A stretch of DNA of 64,000 nt from CAVRQM01 sp963756975 (GTDB lineage: Bacteria > Pseudomonadota > Alphaproteobacteria > Acetobacterales > Acetobacteraceae). The stretch's first letter is position 1. Every line of letters starts with the position of its first letter. Location of the stretch: assembly GCA_963756975.1 (NCBI GenBank), contig CAVWPS010000001.1, positions 1,125,028-1,189,027 on the forward strand, given 5' to 3'. A model generated the notes under the pieces. That model had not been told where the DNA came from, ran no database searches, and saw nothing but the letters and a program-made list of their open reading frames with translations. This document shows positions 30,401 to 40,407 of this stretch, piece by piece. The translations under genes were made by a program, and so were the position numbers.

Positions 30401-31470
30401 CTGATGAGTGTGAGCGGGTCGGCCTCGAACAGGTCGGGTTGCGGACCCGGGATGCGCAGGCCGTCGAGCCGCGCCGTCACCCCTGCCCGCCCCTTGTCGC
30501 CGTGCAGGTCGACGTCGAGGCGATGGATCGTGGCACCGCCCGCAGTGAACGCGTCGATCCGCAGCGTGCCGGTGCCGGCCGGCGCTGTGAGCGGCCCTAC
30601 GACATGGGCGTCGAGTGCGACCGCGTCGAACGAGACGCCCGGCGCCGGGGCCATCGCGGGGGCATGCACGGAAACGGTGAGGTCGGCGGCGGGCGTGCGC
30701 AGGTCGAGCGTGCCGTGCGCGTCGGCCGAGAGCGGGCCGGCGGTCGCGGTGAGCGTCGTGGCAGCCGCGGTCCACGGACCGTCGAGGTCGAGCTTTATTG
30801 TCAGCGCGCCGAGGTCGGGCAGCCCGCCGAGCGTCGCCAGAAGACCGTGCGCCGGCTCGTCGTGGGCGAGCGAGACTTTCAGCGTTCGCGGGTCGATGCG
30901 CCCGATCAGATGCAGCGTTCCGGGCGCGTCGAGGCCGGTCACCGTCACATCGGCCGACCCGTCCTGCAACGAGGTCACATGGGCCGAGCCGTCCACCGCC
31001 AGCGACGCCGCATGGCCGGCGACGGCTGCGGAAACGTCGATCCGGTCGACGTGCAGGCGGGCGAGGTCGACGGTCACCGGCAGGCTCGATCCGCCGGCCG
31101 ACGGGCTGGCGGGCGGGCCGGAGGAGACCGGCAGACGCCGCACTTCGATCGCGCGGGCGGTCAGCGCCCGGATGCTGGCGGTGCCGTGGATCAGGGCGAG
31201 CGGTGACCAGTCGAGTGCCGCGTCGGAAATCACCAGCCACGGCCCCTGCGCGTCGCGCACCTCGATCCGGTGGATGCGCGGACCGCCGGGGAGGCCGCCC
31301 GACACGCCGTCGAGTGCGACGAGGCCGCCGGACAGCGATCCCGCCTCCGACGCGAGGAAGCGTTGGCCGGGAGCGGTGTTGAGCGCGACCAGCACGACCG
31401 CAACCAGCACCACCGGCAGGGCGACGATGACGGCCAGAATGACAAGAAGCCATTTGATCCAGCGCCGCAT
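27468..31470 (-). CDS. tamB: Translocation and assembly module TamB (frameshifted)
   Basis: About 1333 residues, anchored by an N-terminal membrane helix (WLLVILAVIVALPVVLVAVVLVAL) with the rest a periplasmic repetitive beta-structure ending in the DUF490/TamB domain (KYVARGVYVGAKQATSGGG to the terminal aromatic VTYQFEY). It works with TamA in outer-membrane protein assembly or lipid transport. A frame slip at about 30405, where atcagccgac carries one extra base before ATLSDPALPVTFDLKH, splits the reading frame; 4003 nt is 1 modulo 3. The ATG overlaps the tamA stop. Confidence 0.93.
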
Positions 31471-33356
31471 CAGAACGCCTGCCCGAGGCCGATATAGGCT
31501 TCGACGACGTCGGTCTTCTGGTTGGCCTGCTTGTTCAGCGGCACCGCGACGTCGACCCGGATCGGGCCGAACGACGTGTAGTAGCGCACGCCCGCGCCGG
31601 CCCCGATCTGCACCGCGCCGCCGCCCGGGAACGCCGCGTCGCGCGCGGTGACCTCGCCCGCGTCGGCGAACACGACGGCCCCGAAGCTTTGGCCGAAGCG
31701 CTGGCGGAATTCGACGCTGCCGACCTCGACCCTCGTGCCGCCAACGGGCCGGTTATCGGCGAAGCGCGGCCCGATCGACTGGTAGCGGTAGCCGCGCACG
31801 GTGCCGCCACCGCCCGCGTAGAACCGCTGGTCGGGCGGCACGTCGAACGTGCCGGCACCCGAGATGTCGCCCACCAACCCGCGCACGGCCAGCACGCTGC
31901 GGCCCGGCGCCTTGCCGAACAGCCACGCGCCGAGGTCGAGGTAGGTGGACGCGCTGGCCTGCGTGATCAGGAAGAACGCCGAGCGCTGGCCGCCGCCGCT
32001 TCCCAGGCTGTCGGTGGGCGTCACCGTCAGCGACGCGCGCACGCCGTGGATGGGGTCGAACAGCGAGCCGGTGCTGTCGAACGTGACACCGAGCGGCAGC
32101 TGCGGGAGCGAGTAGCTCCGCGTGACGCCCTCCTGATCGATGCGCGCCTGCTCGAACGAGACGCCGCCGTTGACCGAGACCTCTTTCGTCAGCTTGCGGC
32201 TGTAGATCACGCTGCCGACCGCCGCGCGCCGCCGGTATGCATCGAGCGATTCCAGCAGGTCCTGCGCGTCGTAGGTGAGCGTGCCGCCATACGATTGCGG
32301 CACGGCGAACCGCGCTTCGACATCGTAGCCCGCCTGCCGCGAGGCGCTGCCGCCGATCTCGGTGGCGCTGGCGGAGAGCGTGAGCTGCTCGCCGCCGCCG
32401 GACACGTCGCGGTCGGTCCAGCTCGCCGTGACCGAGCCGCCCTGGTCGGTCGAAAAGCTGGCGCCGAGCTCGACCGCGTGCCGCTTGCGCTCGCTGACCT
32501 GCACGGAAAGCGGCACCCGGCCGTTCGGGTCGAGCGCGGTACCGGGGATCAACGCGACGCCACCGACCGCCGGGAGGGCCGTCAGGTCCTGGCGCGCCTG
32601 ATCGAGCAGTTTCGGGTCGAACGGCTCCCCGGTGTGCAAATCGAGCAGGCGGCGGATCACCGGCTCGCGCAGCCGGGTCGCACCGGTGATGGTGATGGCG
32701 CCGATGTCGACGCGCGGCCCGGCCGCGACCGCGTACGAGACGTCGAGCGTGGTGTGCGCGACGTCCAGCGTGGCGACCGGGGCGGCGACGGTCGCGAGCA
32801 CGCGCGTCTGGTCCCGCAAGGCGGTTTGCAGCCGGGACCGCGCGGCCAGCACGTCGGCGGCCCGCGCGGGCGCGCCGGACGGCAGGTCGAGCGCCGTGGC
32901 GCTGCCCGGTGGCACGTCGCCGGTCAGCGCCACGTGGCCGAGGTGGAACAGCGCGCCGGCCGTGGGCACGACGTGGACCACGACCGGACCCGTTTGCGCG
33001 TCTAGGGCGGCCGGGAGGTCGGGATCGTCGAGCCCCCGCGCGCGGCCGTCCGCCGTGGTGATCGTGATGGTGGCGCTGCCGAGATAGTAGCCGTAGCTGT
33101 TCAGCGCGGTGACCACGCGCGGCACGTCGGACCGTGCGCGGGCGACCAGCGCGAACGGGCCGACCGCGGACTTTTCCCGCAGGGTGACCAGCGTGGCCGA
33201 ATCGTTGATCGCCATGTCGAGCGCCGCGTCGCCGGTGCTGGCGATCTGGACGGTGTACGGCTGCGGGTCGGCCGCGCGCACGTCCGGCGAGGCCGCGAGC
33301 ACGGCCACGAACGCAAACGGCGACCAGCGTCGCGGGCGGGCGAAGAAATCGCGCAT
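31470..33356 (-). CDS. tamA: Outer-membrane assembly factor TamA (BamA/Omp85 family)
   Basis: A 628-residue Omp85 protein with a signal peptide (cleavage probably after DVRA), three POTRA-like periplasmic domains (for example GAITITGATRLREPVIRRLLDL) and a C-terminal 16-strand beta-barrel with the conserved GGGGTVRGYRYQSIGPR loop and a final aromatic residue (GLGQAF). It forms the outer-membrane half of the TAM complex with TamB, which overlaps it. ATG 33356 is preferred over an in-frame TTG at 33368. Confidence 0.95.
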   Translation of the reverse strand: MRDFFARPRRWSPFAFVAVLAASPDVRAADPQPYTVQIASTGDAALDMAINDSATLVTLREKSAVGPFALVARARSDVPRVVTALNSYGYYLGSATITITTADGRARGLDDPDLPAALDAQTGPVVVHVVPTAGALFHLGHVALTGDVPPGSATALDLPSGAPARAADVLAARSRLQTALRDQTRVLATVAAPVATLDVAHTTLDVSYAVAAGPRVDIGAITITGATRLREPVIRRLLDLHTGEPFDPKLLDQARQDLTALPAVGGVALIPGTALDPNGRVPLSVQVSERKRHAVELGASFSTDQGGSVTASWTDRDVSGGGEQLTLSASATEIGGSASRQAGYDVEARFAVPQSYGGTLTYDAQDLLESLDAYRRRAAVGSVIYSRKLTKEVSVNGGVSFEQARIDQEGVTRSYSLPQLPLGVTFDSTGSLFDPIHGVRASLTVTPTDSLGSGGGQRSAFFLITQASASTYLDLGAWLFGKAPGRSVLAVRGLVGDISGAGTFDVPPDQRFYAGGGGTVRGYRYQSIGPRFADNRPVGGTRVEVGSVEFRQRFGQSFGAVVFADAGEVTARDAAFPGGGAVQIGAGAGVRYYTSFGPIRVDVAVPLNKQANQKTDVVEAYIGLGQAF

Positions 33357-33446
33357 GACGCCGCACAACGCCTGGATCGGCTGGCCGGTGCAACTGTCAC
33401 GACGCGGTCATTGTCTGCAACCGGCGCGCGGTCTACGGATTATCGC

Positions 33447-34445
33447 ATGGACGCCGCAGAGCCTCCCGTTCGTCTTCGCGCCAAGCGCCTCCCGCTGCTC
33501 CGCCGGCGCGACCCGGAGGCGGAGGAGAACGGCTTCATTCTGCCCACCAACCCGAACCGGCGCATTTCGCGGCCGTTGCGCGCGATCCGGCGCGGGGTGA
33601 CGATCGCACTCTGGACCGCGATCGCGTGCCTGGTTCAGGCAATCCTGATCGTCGTTCCCGGCCACGCCAAGGTCTGGTTCGCACGCATCTACTGGTCGGT
33701 GATGTGCCGCATCATGGGGCTGCGGGTCCGATCGATCGGCCAGCCCGCCGTTCGCGGCCCGGCGCGCGGCAGGCGGCCGGTCGTGTTCGTGTCCAATCAC
33801 TCGTCGTGGCTGGATATCCTGGTGCTCGGCGGCCGGCTCGAAGCCTGCTTCATCAGCAAGGAGGAGGTCGAGCGCTGGCCGGTGATCGGGCTGGTCGCGA
33901 AGCTGGGGCGCACCGTCTATGTCCGCCGCACGCGGGCCAGCACCGGGCGCGAGCGCGATGACATGCGGGCGCGGCTGCGGGCCGGCGACAATCTGATCTT
34001 GTTCCCCGAGGGGACGACCAGCGACGGCTCCCGCGTGATGCCGTTCCGCTCGGCGTTCCTGTCGGTGGCCGAACTGCCCGCGACCGCCGGCGGGCTGCCG
34101 CCGATCGTGCAGCCGGTTTCGGTCGTCTACGACCGGCTCGGCTACCTGCCCGCCGGCCGCAGCACCCGGCCGCTGTTCGCATGGTACGGCGACATGGACA
34201 TCGGCAGCCATTTCTGGCGGCTGGCGCAGTTCCGCGGGCTGCGGGCGACGGTGCTGCTGCACGCGCCGCTCGATCCGCGCGATTTCGCCAATCGCAAGGC
34301 GTTATCCGCCGCGACCTGGGCGGCGGTGGCCGACGGCGCGGCCACGCTGCGGCAGAACCGCCCGGTCCGCGCCCGTGCCGTGCCTGCCGGTGCCGGTGCC
34401 GTCCCGGTCGAGGACGGCGGGCCGGCGCTGGCGGCGCACCCTTAG
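33447..34445 (+). CDS. Lysophospholipid (1-acyl-glycerol-3-phosphate) acyltransferase, PlsC family
   Basis: A 332-residue membrane-anchored acyltransferase. A hydrophobic segment at about 52-71 precedes the catalytic box NHSSWLD (117-123) and the glycerol-phosphate-binding box FPEGTTSDG (186-194). It would transfer acyl groups in phospholipid (or ornithine-lipid, OlsA-like) synthesis. The C-terminus ends in an Ala/Pro/Gly-rich tail of low complexity. It is convergent with the DoxX gene (4-nt overlap) and divergent from tamA. Confidence 0.9.
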   Translation: MDAAEPPVRLRAKRLPLLRRRDPEAEENGFILPTNPNRRISRPLRAIRRGVTIALWTAIACLVQAILIVVPGHAKVWFARIYWSVMCRIMGLRVRSIGQPAVRGPARGRRPVVFVSNHSSWLDILVLGGRLEACFISKEEVERWPVIGLVAKLGRTVYVRRTRASTGRERDDMRARLRAGDNLILFPEGTTSDGSRVMPFRSAFLSVAELPATAGGLPPIVQPVSVVYDRLGYLPAGRSTRPLFAWYGDMDIGSHFWRLAQFRGLRATVLLHAPLDPRDFANRKALSAATWAAVADGAATLRQNRPVRARAVPAGAGAVPVEDGGPALAAHP

Positions 34446-35101
34446 GACAAGGCCCGGAACGCGCGGGCCGAGGACGACGAGCCGCGACCCCAGGCGGTGA
34501 GGCGCAGCAGGTTGTCGAGGCCGAGGCGGCGGCCGGAGTGTTCGAGCGCGAACATCGCGTGCGCGACGATGATGCCGACATAGGTCCACGGCCACTCGCT
34601 ACCGATGTTGTAGAGGCCGATCAGCAGGTTGAACGTGAACAGCGCGGCCAGCGTGCCGGACAGGCGCACCAGGAACCCCATCATCAGCGAGATGCCGATC
34701 GACAGTTCCAGCAGGAACACCAGCGGCTGCGCGATCGCGATGTGATCGAGGAACGCCTGCATGATGTCGGCGTGGAACTGGAACGAGCTGCCCTTCACCG
34801 TCTGGTCCATCCAGTATTTGAAGCCGTCCGAGACCGGCAGCGGCAGTTTCCACAGGATGCCGAGCCACCACATGCCTGCCATGACCATCCGCAGCACGAA
34901 CACGCCGATGCCGTGGGCGGTTCGCTGCGCGGGATCGCGACGCCAGTTCAGGACGGCGACGACGATGCCGCCGACGAGGGCGGACCAGTAGAGGACCACC
35001 AGCAGGACGGCGACGGCCGGCATGGTCTTGGCGACCGTCAGCTGGTCGGGGATGCCGCCGGCCAGAAATTGCAGGAACGTATGGACGGGATTGTCGCGCA
35101 T
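34442..35101 (-). CDS. DoxX/TQO small-subunit DoxD-like membrane protein
   Basis: A 219-residue inner-membrane protein with about four to five helices and the DoxX pattern: MAGMWWLGILWKLP, HIAIAQPLVFLLELSIGISLMMGFLVR and FNLLIGLYN. Family members include quinone-linked redox proteins; the role here is unknown. The start at 35101 is divergent from the DUF29 gene. Confidence 0.82.
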   Translation of the reverse strand: MRDNPVHTFLQFLAGGIPDQLTVAKTMPAVAVLLVVLYWSALVGGIVVAVLNWRRDPAQRTAHGIGVFVLRMVMAGMWWLGILWKLPLPVSDGFKYWMDQTVKGSSFQFHADIMQAFLDHIAIAQPLVFLLELSIGISLMMGFLVRLSGTLAALFTFNLLIGLYNIGSEWPWTYVGIIVAHAMFALEHSGRRLGLDNLLRLTAWGRGSSSSARAFRALS

Positions 35102-35138
35102 AATGCCGTGGTGAGCCTCGATGGTTGCGGTCGAGGTT

Positions 35139-35171
35139 CGCGGCCGGACAAGGTTGGTTACGCGGCCGGAC
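35139..35171 (+). promoter_or_regulatory. Direct repeat pair upstream of the DUF29 gene
   Basis: The 11-mer cgcggccggac occurs at 35139-35149 and again at 35161-35171, 22 bp apart, about two helical turns. It lies in the 92-nt divergent region between the DoxX and DUF29 genes, so it could be an operator. The purine-rich Shine-Dalgarno ggagggaggga follows at 35180-35190. Confidence 0.3.
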
Positions 35172-35193
35172 TTTAGGATGGAGGGAGGGAACG

Positions 35194-35658
35194 ATGCCGG
35201 ACGGACTGTATGAACGCGACACCCTGCTCTGGTCCGAGCAGCAGGCCGACCTCCTGCGCCGGCTCGCGGCGGGGGAGCGGGTGAACGAGGCCGTCGACTG
35301 GCCGAACGTCATCGAGGAGGTTTTCGACGTGGGAATGTCGGAACTCCGGCGATGCAGAAGTTTGCTGCAGCAGGCGATGACCCACATCTTGTGGATCTAC
35401 GCATACCCGGACAGTCCGGCGGTCGATCACTGGTTCGACGAGGTCGGTGCGTTCCTGGACGACGCCGTGCAACGGTATGCGCCGTCGATGCGTCAACGGA
35501 TCGACGTGGCCGACCTTTATGCTTGGTCGCTCAAGCGGGCTGGTCGCACGCGCAAGGATGCCGGCGAGCCGCGATCCTTGCCCGAAACCTGCCCGTTCAC
35601 CCTGGACGACTTGCTGGCCCGCGACATCGAAGCCTTGCTGAGCCGGCTCGCTCCATGA
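35194..35658 (+). CDS. DUF29 domain-containing protein
   Basis: A 154-residue protein of the DUF29 family, common in cyanobacteria and alphaproteobacteria and without a known function. The signature YERDTLLWSEQQADLLRR near the start, NVIEEVFDVG and the C-terminal CPFTLDDLLARD are present. The ATG at 35194 is set by a strong Shine-Dalgarno just upstream. The stop overlaps the ATG of a short 33-codon frame (35655-35756) that I do not call. Confidence 0.88.
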   Translation: MPDGLYERDTLLWSEQQADLLRRLAAGERVNEAVDWPNVIEEVFDVGMSELRRCRSLLQQAMTHILWIYAYPDSPAVDHWFDEVGAFLDDAVQRYAPSMRQRIDVADLYAWSLKRAGRTRKDAGEPRSLPETCPFTLDDLLARDIEALLSRLAP

Positions 35659-35704
35659 ACCTATCGCGACAACTCGTGCTCGCGCTTGACGCGACCCCCC
35701 GCGA

Positions 35705-37109
35705 GTGCGCGATGGTTCACGTCATGCTGCGATTTTTAGGGAAACCCACGACCTGAACGCCAACACCCGCCGCCTGCACGTCATCACGCACGGCTGCCAG
35801 ATGAACGTGTACGACAGCGGCCGGATGGCCGACGTCCTGGCACCGATCGGTTACGCGACGGTGGACCACCCCGAGGGTGCCGACATGGTGATCCTCAACA
35901 CCTGCCACATTCGCGACCGCGCGGCCGAGAAGGTGTTCTCGGAACTCGGCCGCTTGCGCCTGTTGCAGGAAGCGCGGGCCAAAAGCGGCGGGCGGATGGT
36001 GCTGGCCGTCGCCGGCTGCGTGGCCCAGGCCGAGGGTGCGGAAATCCTGCGCCGGGCGCCCTACGTGGACCTCGTGCTCGGCCCGCAATCGTATCACCGC
36101 CTGCCCGAGATGGTGGCGCGCGCCACGCGGGCGGCCGGGGCCGTGATCGAGACCGATTTCGCGGTGGTCGAGAAGTTCGACACGCTGCCGGCCCAGACGA
36201 GCCCCCAGGGCGTGACCGCGTTCCTGACCGTGCAGGAGGGTTGCGACAAGTTCTGCTCGTTCTGCGTCGTGCCCTACACGCGGGGGGCCGAGAGCAGCCG
36301 GCCGGCTTCGGCGGTGATGGCGGAGGCCGAGCGGCTGGTCGATCTCGGTGCCCGCGAAATCACCCTGCTCGGCCAGAACGTCAACGCGTGGCACGGTGCG
36401 GGAGCGGACGGGTTCGCGGGGCTGTTACGCCAGCTCGCCGACCATCCCGGGCCTGCTGCGGATCCGCTACACGACGAGCCACCCGCGCGACATGGACGAG
36501 GCGCTGATCCGGGCGCACGCCGAGGTCGAGGCGCTGATGCCGTTCCTGCATCTGCCGGTGCAGTCGGGCTCCGACCGGATGCTGGCCGCGATGAACCGGC
36601 GGCACAGTGCGGCGGAGTATTTCGGCATCGTCGACCGGCTGCGCGCCGCCCGGCCCGACATCGCGCTGTCGAGCGACTTCATCGTCGGCCATCCGGGCGA
36701 GACCGAGGCCGATTTCGAGGCGACGCTCGACCTGATCCGGCGGGTCGGGTTCGCGCAGTCGTTCAGCTTCAAATACTCGCCCCGCCCCGGCACCCCCGCG
36801 GCGTCCGCACCCGTCCAGGTCGACGAGGCCGTCAAGGATACGCGGCTGCAGGTGCTGCAGGCGTTGCTGCGCGAGCAGCAGGGCGCGTTCAACACGGCCA
36901 CGGCGGGTCTTTCCGTGCCGGTGCTGTTCACCGGCCCCGGACGCCGTCCGGGGCAGCTATCGGGCCGCACGCCTTGGCTGCAGCCCGTTCACGTCCTTGC
37001 GCCCCCGTCATTGATCGGAGGCGTCTCCACGGTGACGATCGCCGCCGCCACGCCCACATCTCTCTCAGGAATCCTTCACCCCGACACACAGGAGCGAGCT
37101 TGCGCTTGA
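35705..37109 (+). CDS. miaB: tRNA-2-methylthio-N6-dimethylallyladenosine synthase MiaB (frameshifted)
   Basis: A radical-SAM methylthiotransferase, about 468 residues, that thiomethylates i6A37 of tRNA. The N-terminal cluster ligands are in THGCQMNVYDSGR, NTCHIR and GCVAQAEG; the radical-SAM CxxxCxxC is EGCDKFCSFCVVPY; a TRAM domain ends the protein. The frame slips at about 36450 in catcccgggcc, before LLRIRYTTSHPRDMDEAL (1405 nt, 1 modulo 3). GTG 35705 is the only plausible start close to the conserved ITHGCQMN. It begins the classic miaB-phoH-ybeY-corC block. Confidence 0.93.
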
Positions 37110-38182
37110 ACCCGCTGACCCAGGCTGTCTCACCGATCATCGCCCCGCAGGCGAGCAAGACCACGACGCTGACGTTCAACGATAACGCCCTGCTGGCACT
37201 CCTGCTCGGCGATCACGACCGGCATCTGGTCCGATTGGAACAGGGACTGGGCGTGCGGCTGTCGTGCCGGGGCAACCGGGTGGCGATCGCGGGCGAGCCG
37301 GGCTTGGTCGACGCGGCGCAGGGTGTCGTCGCCGGGCTCTGGAGGCGGCTCGAGCGGGGCGAGGGTGTCGCGATGGCCGATGTCGACGCGGCGGTGCGGA
37401 TGCGCGAGGTCGACGACCCCCGCTTCCCGGACGGACGGCTGCCGCTGGCCGACCTGCCGGCGATCCGCACGCGGCGGGGTCCGGTCGGCCCGCGCTCGCA
37501 GGGGCAGACGACTTACATGGAGTTGCTCGGCAAGCACGAGATGGTGTTCGGGATCGGCCCGGCCGGCACCGGCAAGACGTATCTTGCGGTCGCGCAGGCC
37601 GTCGCGATGCTTCAAGCGGGAAAAGTCGAGCGGATCGTGCTGTCGCGGCCCGCGGTCGAGGCGGGCGAGCGGCTCGGCTTCCTGCCGGGCGATCTGAAGG
37701 AGAAGGTCGATCCGTATCTTCGCCCGCTCTACGACGCGCTCGGCGACATGATGCCGGGCGAGCAGGTCGTGCGGCGGATGGGCACCGGCGAGATCGAGGT
37801 CGCGCCGCTCGCGTTCATGCGCGGCCGGACGCTGGCCCATGCGTTCGTCATCCTCGACGAGGCGCAGAATACGACGCCGGTTCAGATGAAGATGTTCCTC
37901 ACCCGCATGGGCGAGGGCACCCGCATGGTCATCACCGGCGACCTCAGCCAGGTCGACCTGCCGTCCGGGATGCGGTCGGGACTTCGCGACGCGCTCGATA
38001 CGCTGGAGGGCGTGCCGGGGATCGGCGTCTGCCGGTTCGACAAGCGCGACGTGGTGCGCCACCCGCTGGTGGCCCGGATCGTCGATGCCTACGAGCAGCG
38101 GGCCGACGCGGAGAAGGACACCCGCGCCAGAACTCGCCGCGAGCCGGTCCCGGCTCCGGCCGCGGAGGTCGCGGGCAAGTAG
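37100..38182 (+). CDS. phoH: PhoH family protein (YbeZ)
   Basis: A 360-residue ATPase of the PhoH/YbeZ type, linked in bacteria with RNA processing together with YbeY. Walker A GPAGTGKT is at 153-160; Walker B is FVILDEAQNTTP; GFLPGDLKEKVDPYLRPLYD is the family signature. I take TTG 37100 because ggag at 37091-37094 is well spaced from it; a second TTG at 37106 is possible. The start lies inside the 3' end of miaB. Confidence 0.93.
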   Translation: MRLNPLTQAVSPIIAPQASKTTTLTFNDNALLALLLGDHDRHLVRLEQGLGVRLSCRGNRVAIAGEPGLVDAAQGVVAGLWRRLERGEGVAMADVDAAVRMREVDDPRFPDGRLPLADLPAIRTRRGPVGPRSQGQTTYMELLGKHEMVFGIGPAGTGKTYLAVAQAVAMLQAGKVERIVLSRPAVEAGERLGFLPGDLKEKVDPYLRPLYDALGDMMPGEQVVRRMGTGEIEVAPLAFMRGRTLAHAFVILDEAQNTTPVQMKMFLTRMGEGTRMVITGDLSQVDLPSGMRSGLRDALDTLEGVPGIGVCRFDKRDVVRHPLVARIVDAYEQRADAEKDTRARTRREPVPAPAAEVAGK

Positions 38183-38183
38183 G

Positions 38184-38645
38184 ATGGATGTTTCCCGATT
38201 AGGCCCGGCCGTCCCGTCGCGGGATGGCCGGGTCGCTGTCGACGACCGGGGCTGGCGCGCGCTGGTGCCGGATGTCGAACGGGTGGTGGCGCGGGCCTTG
38301 GGCGTGGCGTCCAGCCATGCCGACGTCGTGCTGACCGACGATCGCACCGTGCGCCGGCTGAACGCCGAGCATCGCGGCCGCGATAAACCCACGAATGTGC
38401 TGACGTTCGAGCCGGCGGCACCGGGCTGGCCCGGCGAGATCGTGCTCGCCCTCGGCGTGGTTCGGCGCGAGGCGGCGCGGGAGCGGCGGCGGCCGGCCGA
38501 TCATCTGGCCCACCTCGTGGTGCATGGGGCGCTGCACGCGGACGGCCACGATCACGGCCATGCCGGACAGGCGCGCGCGATGGAAATGGCCGAGGCGCGG
38601 TTGCTGGCCCGGATCGGGGTCGCGAACCCTTGGCGGGTGAAATGA
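38184..38645 (+). CDS. ybeY: rRNA maturation RNase YbeY
   Basis: A 153-residue metal-dependent endoribonuclease for 16S rRNA 3'-end maturation and ribosome quality control. The zinc motif is HGALHADGHDH (114-124), and NVLTFEP is the conserved strand before it. The glycine-tyrosine of the usual HGxLHxxGYDH is GH here, a common variant. ATG 38184 lies 1 nt after the phoH stop; its own stop overlaps the corC start. Confidence 0.93.
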   Translation: MDVSRLGPAVPSRDGRVAVDDRGWRALVPDVERVVARALGVASSHADVVLTDDRTVRRLNAEHRGRDKPTNVLTFEPAAPGWPGEIVLALGVVRREAARERRRPADHLAHLVVHGALHADGHDHGHAGQARAMEMAEARLLARIGVANPWRVK

Positions 38646-39535
38646 GCTCGTCCGCGCGAGAGGGGCTATTGCGGCGGATCGGCCTGCGGCGCGGGCCGGA
38701 GCCGAACGTGCGCGACAGCATCGCCGAACTGGTCGCCGAGGCCGCGCACGATGCCGGCCCCGAGGGTCCGCATGGCCATGACGGCGATACGCCGGGGCTC
38801 GACCGGCAGGAACGGGCGCTGATCGCCAACGTGCTGCGGCTGCGCGGCATCACGGCCGACGACGTGATGATCCCGCGCGCCGACATCGTGGCGATGCGGC
38901 TCGACGTGACGCTCGACGCCGCGCGGGAGCAGATCCGGGCGGAGGGCCATAGCCGCCTGCCGGTCTACCGCGAGCAGCTCGATGAGATCGCCGGCATGGT
39001 GCATATCAAGGACGTCTTCAGCTACATCGGCCGCCCCGAGGATTTCAGGCTCGAGACGCTGCTGCGCCGGCCGCTGATGGTGGCGCCGCAGATCCCGGTG
39101 CTCGATCTGCTGCTGCAAATGCGCCAGGCGCGGATGCACCTGGCGCTGGTCGTCGACGAATACGGCGGCATCGACGGGCTGGTGACGATCGAGGATCTGG
39201 TCGAGACGATCGTGGGCGACATCGCCGACGAGCACGACGAGATCATGGGCCCGCTGGTGACGGAGCGCGCCGACGGCACGCTCGACGTCGACGCGCGGAT
39301 GCCGATGGAGGCGTTCGAGGATCGGCTCGGCCGCATCATGACCGACGACGAGCGCGAGGCGGACATCGACACGCTCGGCGGGCTCGTGTTCGGCTTGGCG
39401 GGCCGGGTGCCGGCGCGCGGCGAGGTGCTGCGGCACGAGTCCGGTGTGGAGTTTCGGGTGCTCGACAGCGACGCGCGCCGGATCCGCCGGTTGCGGGTCC
39501 GCCCGGCCCCGAAGGACGACGCCGAAACGAGTTGA
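38642..39535 (+). CDS. corC: CBS/transporter-associated domain protein (CorC/HlyC, YbeX)
   Basis: A 297-residue cytoplasmic protein with tandem CBS domains (VMIPRADIVAMRLDVTL; RPLMVAPQIPVLDLLLQM, HLALVVDEYGGIDGLVTIED) and a C-terminal CorC_HlyC domain (ADIDTLGGLVFGLAGRVPARGE). YbeX/CorC has been tied to divalent-cation efflux and ribosome homeostasis. It overlaps ybeY by ATGA. The lnt gene that usually follows in proteobacteria is absent here. Confidence 0.93.
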   Translation: MSSSAREGLLRRIGLRRGPEPNVRDSIAELVAEAAHDAGPEGPHGHDGDTPGLDRQERALIANVLRLRGITADDVMIPRADIVAMRLDVTLDAAREQIRAEGHSRLPVYREQLDEIAGMVHIKDVFSYIGRPEDFRLETLLRRPLMVAPQIPVLDLLLQMRQARMHLALVVDEYGGIDGLVTIEDLVETIVGDIADEHDEIMGPLVTERADGTLDVDARMPMEAFEDRLGRIMTDDEREADIDTLGGLVFGLAGRVPARGEVLRHESGVEFRVLDSDARRIRRLRVRPAPKDDAETS

Positions 39536-39603
39536 CCGGATTGGACCGCCCTCGTTAGGATTGAGTCATCAACAATTATCCGGTGGCGATCTTGCGTAAC
39601 GAC

Positions 39604-40332
39604 ATGCTGCGGCGGCTGGTCGCCGAGTTCATCGGCACCTTCTGGCTGGTGTTCGGCGGCTGCGGTGCGGCGGTGCTGGCGGCGGGTTTCCCGCAATACG
39701 GCATCGGCTTCGTCGGCGTGGCGTTCGCGTTCGGACTGACCGTGCTGACGATGGCGTACGCGGTCGGCCACATCTCCGGCGGGCACTTCAACCCCGCCGT
39801 GACGCTCGGCCTGTGGTCGGCCGGCCGCTGCGCCAACAAGCACGTCGTCCCCTACATCGCGATCCAGGTGATCGGCGCGATCGCCGCCTCGGGCGTGCTG
39901 TGGGTGATCGCCTCGGGGCTGCCGGGCTGGGTGCCCGGCGGCTTCGCCTCGAACGGATACGGGGACCTGAGCCCCGGAAAGTATTCGATGCAAGCCTGCT
40001 TCCTCGCCGAGTTCGTGCTGACGTTCTTCTTCCTGATGATCATCATCGGCACGACGTCCAAGGGTGCGGCGACCGGGTTCGCGGGCATCCCGATCGGCCT
40101 CGCGCTGACGCTGATCCATCTCATTTCGATCCCTGTCACGAACACCTCCGTGAACCCGGCGCGCAGCATGGGACCGGCGTTGTTCGCGGGTGGCGCGCAT
40201 GTGGGGCAGCTCTGGCTGTTCTGGGTCGCGCCGATCGCCGGCGCGATGCTGGCCGGCGTGCTGGGGCGGATCCTGTACGAGCCGTCGTCGATCGTCGAGA
40301 CCGTGGTCGAGGACAAGCACGCGATCGCCTGA
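39604..40332 (+). CDS. aqpZ: Aquaporin Z
   Basis: A 242-residue water channel with six transmembrane helices and two NPA half-helix motifs, GGHFNPAVT (NPA 63-65) and TSVNPARSMG (NPA 184-186). The selectivity-filter pattern of a water-selective AqpZ is preserved (F43, H172, the residue after TNTS and R187). Start ATG 39604 aligns with E. coli AqpZ better than the upstream GTG 39583 or TTG 39592. It is followed by a short non-conserved acidic tail. Confidence 0.95.
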   Translation: MLRRLVAEFIGTFWLVFGGCGAAVLAAGFPQYGIGFVGVAFAFGLTVLTMAYAVGHISGGHFNPAVTLGLWSAGRCANKHVVPYIAIQVIGAIAASGVLWVIASGLPGWVPGGFASNGYGDLSPGKYSMQACFLAEFVLTFFFLMIIIGTTSKGAATGFAGIPIGLALTLIHLISIPVTNTSVNPARSMGPALFAGGAHVGQLWLFWVAPIAGAMLAGVLGRILYEPSSIVETVVEDKHAIA

Positions 40333-40407
40333 CCCCCGGCCAGGCACCGTTGTCGGTCGTGCACACGTTGTGCATGATCGACGGAACGGGAAACGGGATG
40401 ATCGGTC

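Noticed and set aside
35655..35756. 33-codon frame overlapping the DUF29 stop
   Set aside because: ATGA-coupled but too short and without recognisable features; it overlaps the miaB start region.
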